Source of the DNA: Arthrobacter sp.
Lineage (GTDB): Bacteria > Actinomycetota > Actinomycetes > Actinomycetales > Micrococcaceae
NCBI GenBank assembly: GCA_031178585.1
Contig: JAPSIT010000078.1
Coordinates: forward strand, 1 to 6,803
Direction of reading: 5' to 3'
DNA length: 6,803 bases
Each line of letters opens with the position of its first letter. Positions within the stretch are counted from its first letter, which is position 1. The translations under genes and the position numbers were made by a program. Below are positions 1 to 6,025 of this stretch, in pieces. Under the pieces are notes generated by a model that was not told the DNA's origin, ran no database searches, and saw only the letters and a program-made list of their open reading frames with translations.

Positions 1-3000
1 TCGTCGGCGAGGATGATGACGGGACCGCGCGGGGCGTGGTGCGGATAGGTGCGCGGCTTCTCGCCGCGCGGCATGCTCCACCCCGTCACCTTGCGGCCGA
101 TCAGCTCAGCGACCAGCTGGCTGGTGTGGCCGCCGCGGTTGCGGCGCACGTCAACGATGAGACCGTCGAGAGCGGTTTCGGTGTCCAGGTCGCGGTGCAG
201 CTGAGCCCAGCCGTTGGCCATCATGTCCGGGACGTGCAGGTAGCCGAACTTCCCTCCCGACGCCTCGCGCACCGTGCGGCGGTTCGCCGTAACCCAGTCC
301 TGGTAACGCAGGCGTTCCTCGTCCTTGATGGGAACCACGGCGATGCGCCGCTGCTCGCCCGCCGCGGCACCGTGGCCGGCCCCGTTGCGTACGGTGAGTT
401 CCACCGTCCGGCCGGCCGCGCCCACAAGCTGCATGGCCGGTGCCAGCGTCTCCGTGAGCTGCACGCCGTCGACCGCAAGAAGGACGTCTCCAGCCTTGGC
501 GGCTGCGCCGGGACGGGCCAGCGGAGACGTCGCCAGCGGGTCGGAGGACTCACCGGCGAGGATGCGGACAATCTCCCAGCCTTCTCCGTTGAACGACAGG
601 TCTGCGCCCAGGCGGCCCTGGCCGTTGCTGCCGTTCTCAGTGGCCGCGGCAGGACGGACGTAGGCATGCGATGTGCCAAGCTCTCCGTGCAATTCCCACA
701 GCAGATCCACGAGATCGTCATGGGATCCGAGCCTCCCGACCAGCGGCCGGTAGCGCTTGTGGACCGATTCCCAGTCCTGGCCCGCCATGTCTTCGGTCCA
801 GAAGAAGTCGCGCTGCAGCCGCCACGCTTCGTCGAAGGCCTGTTCCCAGACACTGACCGGGTCCATCTTCACGCGGATGCGCGTAAGGTCCACCTTGACG
901 AGCTGGCCGGAGTCCTCGTCCGCTTTGGCATCCGAGGGCACCACCCGGACCTGCTTCTCGTGGACAGCCACGACCTTCTTGCCGTCGCCGGAAACGATGT
1001 AACTGTCGAGGGAGTCCACGATGGTTGCGCTCTTGCGCTTGGCGAGATCGAACCGGACGAGGCTGGGCGCCTCGTCCTTGTCCTCAAGGCTGGCCTTGCC
1101 GTCTCCGGTGACGCCGGACAGGGGGCAGTCCAGCCACAGCAGCGCGCCTTCGGCCGCGGCCAGCGACGCGTAGTTGCCTTGCGGGACCGGAACACTGATC
1201 ACCCTGTGGGAAAGACCTTCTGCATCCACGCGGACGGGCGCAGATTTGTTCTGCTCCCCGACCTCTTCTCCGGTTCCTTCCTCAAACGACAGGTCCACGT
1301 CAGGGCCGAACGGCGAGGCCGTGTCAGCCGCCAGGGCCACGAGGTAGGGCTTGATCGGGCTCGGGAACGAAAGGTCGAAGGAGTGCCCGTCGTATACAGG
1401 ATCGAAGCTGCGGTTGGACAGGAAGGCGAGGAACTTGCCGTCCGGAGTGAACGACGGCGACTGGTCACGGAAGCGGCCATCCGTCACGTCGACGATCGGC
1501 TGCTTTGCGCCCTGTCCGTTTTCTCCCACCTGCGTCATACGAAGGCGGGTGCGGGAGCCAAAGGACGTGACGGGTTCCGTCCAGCCGAGCCAGGCAGAGT
1601 CCGGGGACCAGCACAGGGCGTCAATGCTGCCCTCGCCGATGCTGGTCACCGGCGTGAGGGTGCCTTCGCGGGTATCGGCGACGTAGACATCTCCAAACGA
1701 GGTGCCCACCGCGAGCCAGCGGCCGTCCGGGCTGGCTTCCATGGCACTGGCGCGCGACGGCCGCGGGAAGGCGATCCGGATGGGCGTGGTCCCGGTGGAC
1801 GCTGCGGCACCAGTCTCCTCGCTTTCGGCGGCCGGGGCGACGTCCGCACGGGAATCGTCCGCCACGGGCACCTCAATGCCTTGGCCGACGACGCCGGACG
1901 CGGAAACAGGGCTGGGCAGCGGCGCGGGCGTTCCCGGCACCGGCTGTTCAGCGGCGTCGTTCGCATTGTTCGCTGTTACGGCAGCTTGGCCGGCCCGGGT
2001 GGCGGGGGCGGCCAGCCGCGGTGCAATCTCCCTGATGTACAGGGCTTCCTCACGGTCGTGGTCCGCGATATAAGCGATGCGCCCTTCGCTGAGGGGACGC
2101 GGAAGGCGTGCCCTCACTCCGGGGGTGGCTTCCACCACGCGGGAAGGTCCGTCCTTGTGCCGCAGCCAGTGGATGGTTCCGTGCGCCTCCACCGCGCTGG
2201 CTGCTCCGGCGGCGTCGGGACGGACATCGCCAAGGTGCTTGCTGACCTTCAGCAACGAGGGACGGCGTCCCTGGGAAGCCGAACCGAGCGAAATGTCCAG
2301 CCGTACGGCGTCGGAGGCAAGATCGTGCAGGAGCCACAGCTCGCCGGCGGATTCGAAGACCACGCGCTTGCCGTCGGTGGAGGCGTGCCGCACATAAAAG
2401 TCCTCATGGTCCGTATGGCGCCGCAGGTCGGCGCCGTTGGGCAGGACCGAGTAGAGGTTGCCGTAGCCCTCGTGGTCCGAGAGGAAAGCGATCCGGCCGT
2501 CAACCCACATCGGATCGGCGAGGTTGCCCTCGAGGTCCGGAAGCAGCCGCTCAAACTCGCCGTTGCCGTCCGCATCGATCCAGAGCTTGCCTGCCGTGCC
2601 GCCCCGGTATCGCTTCCACCAGGCCGGCTCCCTCGACAGCACGCTGGCTACCACCACGGGCTTCTCGTCTCCGACCTCTGGGCCGAAGGCCACTGATTCA
2701 ACGGGCCCGAAGGGCAGTTCCTCCGCCCACCCGCCGTCCGTGGGCAGCCGGTAGGCATGGGTGTGCCGGCTCTCGGCCTGGCGGAACGCACTGGTGACCA
2801 CCACCTCACCGGCGGCTGTGAAGCCCTTGACCCTCGTGGTGCTGTGGCCGAAGAAGGTCAGCTGGCGGTACCCGCCGCCGTCGACGTCGGCGATGACGAC
2901 CTCGGGCGCCGTTCCCTGCACCACCGACCAGACGAGCTTCTTGCCATCCGGCGTGAAACGGGGATTGCGGGCCGGAAGTTGAAGGGAGGAAATCCGCCAG

Positions 3001-3104
3001 GCGCGGCCGCCCCCGAGGGGCGCGATCCAGACGTCGTCCTCGGCCACGAACGTGACCAGATCGCCGTGAACATGCGGGAATCGGAAGTAGCTCGAAGAGG
3101 TCAT
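1..3104 (-). CDS. Tricorn-type S41 serine peptidase (3' end cut off by the window edge)
   Basis: Translating the minus strand from the ATG at 3104-3102 gives 1034 uninterrupted codons that run off position 1. The protein begins MTSSSYFRFPHVHGDLVTFV, a typical tricorn first propeller strand. Propeller-like repeats (for example NPRFTPDGKKLVW and ASPDGRWLAVGTSFGDVYVAD) fill roughly residues 1-740, interrupted by a low-complexity linker near 362-440. The Tricorn C1 domain follows from about 747 and contains GTSHAYVRP, with S812-H813 matching the catalytic Ser-His pair (S745-H746) of Thermoplasma tricorn. A PDZ domain lies near 832-925. The S41 core follows, with FGYLHVPDM around Y955 and DVRRNRGG at 985-992. 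The last complete residues are ILAD, so the expected nucleophile (the Ser of a GSDGD-type motif) and the late Glu lie outside the window. By family, this is a cytoplasmic peptidase that cuts oligopeptides. There is no signal peptide. An in-frame TGA in the leader rules out the ATG further upstream, and no Shine-Dalgarno sequence precedes the chosen start. Confidence 0.94.
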   Translation of the reverse strand, partial: MTSSSYFRFPHVHGDLVTFVAEDDVWIAPLGGGRAWRISSLQLPARNPRFTPDGKKLVWSVVQGTAPEVVIADVDGGGYRQLTFFGHSTTRVKGFTAAGEVVVTSAFRQAESRHTHAYRLPTDGGWAEELPFGPVESVAFGPEVGDEKPVVVASVLSREPAWWKRYRGGTAGKLWIDADGNGEFERLLPDLEGNLADPMWVDGRIAFLSDHEGYGNLYSVLPNGADLRRHTDHEDFYVRHASTDGKRVVFESAGELWLLHDLASDAVRLDISLGSASQGRRPSLLKVSKHLGDVRPDAAGAASAVEAHGTIHWLRHKDGPSRVVEATPGVRARLPRPLSEGRIAYIADHDREEALYIREIAPRLAAPATRAGQAAVTANNANDAAEQPVPGTPAPLPSPVSASGVVGQGIEVPVADDSRADVAPAAESEETGAAASTGTTPIRIAFPRPSRASAMEASPDGRWLAVGTSFGDVYVADTREGTLTPVTSIGEGSIDALCWSPDSAWLGWTEPVTSFGSRTRLRMTQVGENGQGAKQPIVDVTDGRFRDQSPSFTPDGKFLAFLSNRSFDPVYDGHSFDLSFPSPIKPYLVALAADTASPFGPDVDLSFEEGTGEEVGEQNKSAPVRVDAEGLSHRVISVPVPQGNYASLAAAEGALLWLDCPLSGVTGDGKASLEDKDEAPSLVRFDLAKRKSATIVDSLDSYIVSGDGKKVVAVHEKQVRVVPSDAKADEDSGQLVKVDLTRIRVKMDPVSVWEQAFDEAWRLQRDFFWTEDMAGQDWESVHKRYRPLVGRLGSHDDLVDLLWELHGELGTSHAYVRPAAATENGSNGQGRLGADLSFNGEGWEIVRILAGESSDPLATSPLARPGAAAKAGDVLLAVDGVQLTETLAPAMQLVGAAGRTVELTVRNGAGHGAAAGEQRRIAVVPIKDEERLRYQDWVTANRRTVREASGGKFGYLHVPDMMANGWAQLHRDLDTETALDGLIVDVRRNRGGHTSQLVAELIGRKVTGWSMPRGEKPRTYPHHAPRGPVIILAD
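1664..2021 (-). other. Low-complexity Ala/Pro/Val-rich linker inside the tricorn gene
   Basis: Residues of roughly 362-440 of the tricorn protein, about 1785-2021 in this window, are rich in Ala, Pro, Val, Thr and Asp/Glu and show no propeller repeat pattern. Propeller-like sequence resumes at PIRIAFPRPSRAS near residue 441 and continues through ASPDGRWLAVG to the left limit of this entry. The catalytic Ser-His pair lies 67 residues later than in the archaeal enzyme (812 against 745), which roughly matches the size of this insert. I infer a flexible link within or between propellers. The boundaries are approximate. Confidence 0.55.
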
Positions 3105-3116
3105 CGTTCGATCATA
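3105..3116 (-). promoter_or_regulatory. Candidate leaderless promoter of the tricorn gene (-10 TATGAT)
   Basis: On the minus strand TATGAT (3116-3111) differs from the TATAAT consensus at one base and is followed by only six bases (CGAACG) before the ATG at 3104. The usual distance from -10 to transcription start would place +1 on or next to the A of the ATG. No ribosome binding site lies in between, which fits a leaderless transcript, common in actinobacteria. There is no good -35 at the normal distance. A TTGACT does occur upstream, but only five bases from the -10. The assignment is inferred from spacing. Confidence 0.55.
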
Positions 3117-3138
3117 GTCAAAGTCAACAGGGGCATCC

Positions 3139-3170
3139 GGGAGGTGCCGCACCGTGCCGGACATGGTGAG
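3139..3170 (+). promoter_or_regulatory. Two competing ribosome binding sites for the epimerase gene
   Basis: GGGAGG at 3139-3144 sits nine bases before an in-frame GTG at 3154. GGTGAG at 3165-3170 sits seven bases before the ATG at 3178. The first is the stronger Shine-Dalgarno match, but the second start gives a protein beginning MRIVMAGASGLIG, which is where members of this Rossmann family normally begin. The 3154 start would add eight residues (MPDMVRWI) with no obvious role. I use 3178 and consider 3154 a real alternative. Confidence 0.5.
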
Positions 3171-3177
3171 ATGGATC

Positions 3178-4098
3178 ATGCGTATCGTCATGGCCGGCGC
3201 CTCCGGGCTGATCGGCAGCCACCTCTCCGCCCGTCTCGCCGACGACGGGCATGCCGTCACGCGGCTGGTCCGAAGGATGCCCGCTTCCCCGGCCGAAGTA
3301 CGCTGGGACCCTTCCTCCGGATTCCTCGACCCTGCCTGCCTTGAGGGCGCCGACGCCGTCATCAACCTGTCAGGGGCCGGCATCGGCGACAGGCCGTGGA
3401 CGTCCGGACGCATCGACGAACTTTTCCGTTCACGGCTGGATGCAACGCGGACCCTGGCCACGGCGATGAAGCACCTCAGTGCGCCGCCGCAGGTCTTCAT
3501 CAGCCAGTCCGGTACGGGCTACTACGGTGACGCAGGCGAGGCCGTCCTCAGCGAGGAATCGCCCGCCGGTTCCGGCATCCTGGCCCGGATCTGCGTTGAA
3601 TGGGAGGCCGCCGCCTACGAGGCTCCGGACGGTGTGCGGGTGGTGACCCCGCGGACTGCCGTGGTGCTAAGCCGGTCAGGCGGAGCGCTCGGGAGACTGC
3701 TTCCGCTGCTGCGCCTGGGGCTCGGCGGGCCCCTGGGCAACGGCCGCCAGTACTGGCCGTGGATCACGCTGCCGGACCTGTCCGCGGCCTTCGGATTCCT
3801 CCTGGCGTCAGAGTTGTCCGGTCCGGTCATTGTCTCCGCCCCCGAAGCCGCCGACGTCAATGCCCTGGTGAGGGAACTGGCGGCGGCCCTGCACAGGCCC
3901 GCTGCGCTCCGTGTCCCGGCGCCCGCGCTGCGGCTCGTCATGGGCAAGCTGGCGGACGAGCTCCTCTTGGCCAGCCAGAAGGTAGAGCCGTCCCGCCTCA
4001 GGGCGGCCGGGTTCGAGTGGCAGCACCCGGCCCTCCGGCAGGCCGCCGAGTGGGTTGCCGGCGGGGGAAGGAAAGGTGTGGTGACCTCGAGGCCGTAG
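3178..4098 (+). CDS. TIGR01777 family (YfcH/SDR39U1-like) NAD(P)-binding epimerase-family protein
   Basis: From the ATG at 3178 this is a 306-residue protein, a usual length for the family. The nucleotide-binding loop GASGLIG is at residues 7-13. Other family signatures in order are DAVINLSGAGIGDRPW (59-74), SRLDATRTLATAM (85-97), the catalytic-region SQSGTGYYGD (109-118), EWEAAA (141-146), TPRTAVVLSRSGGALGRLLP (157-176) and GLGGPLGNGRQYWPWITLPDL (181-201). The C-terminal part, from about 241 (PAALRVPAPALRLVMGKLADE) to HPALRQAAEWV, matches the DUF1731 domain of these proteins. Most relatives have His in a WIH-x-x-D motif; here it is Thr (WITLPD). The substrate is unknown for the family, so I name no reaction. 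It is soluble and cytoplasmic with no membrane segment. It is divergent from the tricorn gene and convergent with the kinase gene. Confidence 0.93.
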   Translation: MRIVMAGASGLIGSHLSARLADDGHAVTRLVRRMPASPAEVRWDPSSGFLDPACLEGADAVINLSGAGIGDRPWTSGRIDELFRSRLDATRTLATAMKHLSAPPQVFISQSGTGYYGDAGEAVLSEESPAGSGILARICVEWEAAAYEAPDGVRVVTPRTAVVLSRSGGALGRLLPLLRLGLGGPLGNGRQYWPWITLPDLSAAFGFLLASELSGPVIVSAPEAADVNALVRELAAALHRPAALRVPAPALRLVMGKLADELLLASQKVEPSRLRAAGFEWQHPALRQAAEWVAGGGRKGVVTSRP

Positions 4099-4109
4099 GC
4101 CGCCTACGG
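4093..4109. terminator. Hairpin at the convergent epimerase/kinase gene ends, without a U-tract
   Basis: CCGTAGG (4093-4099) and CCTACGG (4103-4109) form a perfect 7-bp stem around a CCG loop, overlapping the epimerase TAG stop at 4096-4098. A wider 6-bp pair, GGTGAC (4080-4085) with GTCACC (4136-4141), encloses it and reaches the kinase stop. There is no T-run on either side, so it is not a classical intrinsic terminator. It could act on transcripts from both directions, a role I infer from position and symmetry only. Confidence 0.4.
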
Positions 4110-4136
4110 GCTGGCACGTGGCGGCCGCAGAACGCG

Positions 4137-5885
4137 TCACCGTTCCGGAAGTATCTCCGAGACCAGCCACCTGCCCTTCACCTTGAGCAGGACAAGCCGC
4201 AGGTCAACGGCCGCTTGGGCAGGGCTGATGGCCGCAGTCCCCGCTGCTGACCGCTGCACATAGCCGGATGTCACAGCCGTTACGGCAACCACAGCCCGTT
4301 CGTTTGTGCTTTCCGGAAGGAGCCGAGTGCCGGAAACGATGGTGGAGAACCCTTCCAGCACCGACCGGGACTCCTGCAGCCTTGTGCTGATCCGCGCGTC
4401 AGCTGCTGCTGCCGGGGAGTTGGCGGCGTTCACCTCGCGGAGCAGCTCCAGCCTTCCCTGGCTCAGGGCGAAGGAACGGAGTGCTGCGAGTCCTTTGACG
4501 GCTTCCAGAGGATTTGCCGAATGCAACTGGAGACGGACGGCAGCGGGCAGAGGGGCCGGAACCGGACCGCCTGCTCTCGAACCCGTGGCACCCGGTTCAG
4601 TGGCACGCGGTTCAGTGGCACGCGGTTCACGTGCACGCGGATCAGTGGCGCGCGGACTCGTGACTCCTGCTTCAGCGGTGCCCGGAACATTAGTCGGCAG
4701 CAGCTCTGGTGAGGGTGGCAGCGGCAACCACACATCTGTAATGACGGCGACGGCGGCCAGGACGGCCCACACGGCCCTCGCCCGATTGCGGGAGGGCGCG
4801 GCGGACCGCCGCGCACGTCTGCGCGGTGACGTTCCGGCACTGGTACTCCTGCGCCGCCGCAGCGCTTTCGCCAGCCCCGAGGTGTGGAGGCGTCTTCGCC
4901 AGGCGCTCAGGCGCTCCCAATGACGGCTGCGCGCTGGCGGCTCAGGCCTGCGTGTCAGCAGCTGCGGCAGGACGCTCGGATCCACGGAACGGGAAAGGTC
5001 AACAGGTGCTGCCGCCGCACTGCGGTAGACCGCCGTCGCCAGTTCTGCCGCATCGGGCCGCTGCCGCCGGTCCTCGTTGAGGCCTGCCTCCAGGGCCGCG
5101 GCAAGCTCAGGGGGAACGTCGGGAGCCAGCACGCACAGCGGCGGCCGGGCCGCCGCCGGGAGGGGCGGAGCCCCAGTGAGGCAGTACCAGCCAATGGCGG
5201 CTGCGGCATAGACGTCATGCCCGGGCTGAAGGCCTGCCCGGACGGCATCCACCGGGACAGGATCCTGGAAGCCTGCAGTCCCGGCATCTGACACCCCGCG
5301 CGGATCGCCGACCATGCGGGCGACACCGACATCGGCCAGGAGGGGCTTCCCGTGTCCGGAAAAGAGGACGTTGCCGGGCGACACATCCGAATGTGTGAAT
5401 CCCTTGCCATGGAGATAGGCCAGGGCCTGCGCAACGGGTGTCAGGACGGTCACCGTCTCGCCGACGCTCAGCCGTCCCCGGGCCCCGACAAGCTGCCCGA
5501 GCGAGCCGCCCGGCGCGTAGTCCATCAGGATGCCCAAAGCGGTGTCCGGGCCGTCACCGACCGTGAGGACCTCCAGGGCCTTGACCAGGTGCCCGTGGTC
5601 AAGGACGGACATGATCAGCAGCTCCCGGCGGATATCCTCTTCGGCGTACACACCTGCACTGGAACCGCAGGGACGGGACTGGCGGGATCGGGATGAGTGA
5701 GAGGTGGACCGGGGCTTATGGAACGGCGGGCCGAAGCACTTCAGGGCCAGCTGCCGGCCGGTGGCTTCCTCCTCCACCAGCCAGACGACAGCGCTCCCGC
5801 CGGCGCCCAGCCGGCGGCGAACCAGGTAGCCCGCCACCTTTGGCTCACGTCCTGCCGGATCAGTATCCTGCCCCTCAGCATCCAT
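4137..5885 (-). CDS. Divergent membrane-bound Ser/Thr protein kinase with an extracytoplasmic C-terminal domain
   Basis: This 582-residue protein has an N-terminal kinase domain (about 18-290). It shows the glycine loop LGAGGSAVV (26-34), Lys49 in ALKCF, Glu88 in the C-helix, a catalytic loop HSDVSPGN (D167, N172), a metal-binding DVG (D185), Asp224 in HDVYA and Arg276. The Arg of HRD is Ser166 and the Phe of DFG is Val186, so it is divergent and non-RD but keeps all catalytic polar residues. A Ser/Arg-rich insert (about 55-78) sits between Lys49 and the C-helix. A strongly basic stretch (329-370) precedes one membrane segment (about 371-389). After it come RATEP-like repeats (about 411-430) and a C-terminal domain (about 440-582) ending LVLLKVKGRWLVSEILPE, which resembles NTF2-like folds. 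I infer an envelope sensor kinase. The ATG at 5885 is the first possible start after an in-frame TAA (5891-5889). The GTG at 5837 (residue 17) is an alternative but would leave almost nothing before the kinase fold. Neither has a good ribosome binding site. Confidence 0.88.
   Translation of the reverse strand: MDAEGQDTDPAGREPKVAGYLVRRRLGAGGSAVVWLVEEEATGRQLALKCFGPPFHKPRSTSHSSRSRQSRPCGSSAGVYAEEDIRRELLIMSVLDHGHLVKALEVLTVGDGPDTALGILMDYAPGGSLGQLVGARGRLSVGETVTVLTPVAQALAYLHGKGFTHSDVSPGNVLFSGHGKPLLADVGVARMVGDPRGVSDAGTAGFQDPVPVDAVRAGLQPGHDVYAAAAIGWYCLTGAPPLPAAARPPLCVLAPDVPPELAAALEAGLNEDRRQRPDAAELATAVYRSAAAAPVDLSRSVDPSVLPQLLTRRPEPPARSRHWERLSAWRRRLHTSGLAKALRRRRSTSAGTSPRRRARRSAAPSRNRARAVWAVLAAVAVITDVWLPLPPSPELLPTNVPGTAEAGVTSPRATDPRAREPRATEPRATEPGATGSRAGGPVPAPLPAAVRLQLHSANPLEAVKGLAALRSFALSQGRLELLREVNAANSPAAAADARISTRLQESRSVLEGFSTIVSGTRLLPESTNERAVVAVTAVTSGYVQRSAAGTAAISPAQAAVDLRLVLLKVKGRWLVSEILPER
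4585..4674 (-). repeat. Six 15-bp tandem repeats in the kinase gene
   Basis: On the plus strand the unit GTGGCACGCGGTTCA occurs exactly at 4600-4614 and 4615-4629. Near copies lie at 4585-4599 (one change), 4630-4644 and 4645-4659, and a more decayed copy at 4660-4674. Fifteen bases keep the frame, so the kinase gains or loses RATEP/RAREP/RATDP pentads. The tract lies just outside the predicted membrane segment and probably acts as a charged, Pro-rich stalk of variable length. Confidence 0.85.
5652..5723 (-). other. Ser/Arg-rich insert coding segment in the kinase N-lobe
   Basis: Residues of about 55-78 of the kinase (FHKPRSTSHSSRSRQSRPCG and the following SSAG) lie between the ATP-binding Lys49 and the C-helix Glu88. 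Typical bacterial PknB-like kinases have a short turn there. Eight of the residues between 60 and 76 are Ser. The DNA contains near-repeated GGGAC/GGGAT blocks (around 5671-5695), so growth by slippage is possible. It may be a disordered phosphorylation site or strain-specific expansion; both are inference. Confidence 0.55.
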
Positions 5886-5924
5886 GCCTTAATGACTACC
5901 GGAATCCGGCTGTTCCCGCAGAAG

Positions 5925-5933
5925 TTATCCACA
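5925..5933 (+). promoter_or_regulatory. DnaA-box-like 9-mer TTATCCACA
   Basis: The sequence is an exact match to the strong bacterial DnaA box consensus TTATNCACA. It stands alone in the region, 39 bases upstream of the kinase start and 92 bases upstream of lipB. With no cluster of boxes, no AT-rich unwinding element and no dnaA/dnaN next to it, it is not an origin. It could be a DnaA regulatory or titration site, or chance. Confidence 0.4.
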
Positions 5934-6012
5934 GGGGCGGCAGCCTGATCCGGAGGGCCTCAGCGAGTGAGAGGTTGGGCACACACTAGCCGGGTGGGAC
6001 GCGCCCAAGGTC

Positions 6013-6025
6013 TAAGCTGGATGCC
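6013..6025 (+). promoter_or_regulatory. Candidate leaderless promoter of lipB (-10 TAAGCT)
   Basis: TAAGCT at 6013-6018 fits the actinobacterial TANNNT pattern and ends seven bases before the lipB ATG, placing +1 at about 6025-6026. No Shine-Dalgarno sequence of normal strength precedes the ATG; the only candidate is a weak GGA at 6019-6021. A clear -35 is not visible. The spacing is the same type as for the tricorn gene. Confidence 0.5.

Larger units (their letters stand above)
5886..6025. promoter_or_regulatory. Divergent intergenic region between the kinase gene and lipB
   Basis: These 140 bases separate two divergent starts and hold no convincing small gene. From left to right I see a perfect 11-base palindrome CCGGAATCCGG (5899-5909), 14-24 bases upstream of the kinase start. 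Next come a DnaA-box-like 9-mer (5925-5933), an imperfect inverted repeat with arms near 5971-5980 and 6003-6012, and a -10-like TAAGCT next to lipB. The kinase promoter is not clear. On the minus strand GATAAC, inside the DnaA-box-like sequence, is a weak -10 candidate. Confidence 0.5.

Noticed and set aside
36..2696. Large plus-strand ORF of 886 codons as a protein-coding gene
   Set aside because: It is exactly codon-aligned antisense to the tricorn gene, has no recognisable domain, and its openness is explained by absence of TTA, CTA and TCA in the sense gene.
2757..3344. 195-codon plus-strand ORF across the divergent promoter region
   Set aside because: It overlaps the tricorn N-terminus antisense and the epimerase start out of frame, and shows no domain.
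4093..4109. Classical rho-independent terminator
   Set aside because: The stem is good, but no T-run follows on either strand.
3600..4250. 216-codon plus-strand ORF
   Set aside because: It lies out of frame within the epimerase gene and runs into the end of the kinase gene; the product is Arg/Gly/Pro/Ala-rich with no family signature.
4585..4674. CRISPR array or regulatory iteron array
   Set aside because: The repeats are 15 bp, directly adjacent without spacers, and keep the kinase reading frame.
4306..4923. 205-codon plus-strand ORF
   Set aside because: It is antisense to the kinase C-terminal half, and its ARGSVARGS-type repeats are only the other strand of the 15-bp repeats.
4137..5885. 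Kinase as a pseudokinase
   Set aside because: Lys49, Glu88, Asp167, Asn172 and Asp185 are all present; only the HRD Arg and DFG Phe positions are changed, which does not by itself abolish catalysis.
5925..5933. Replication origin
   Set aside because: There is one box only, no AT-rich element and no replication genes; the neighbours are a kinase gene and lipB.
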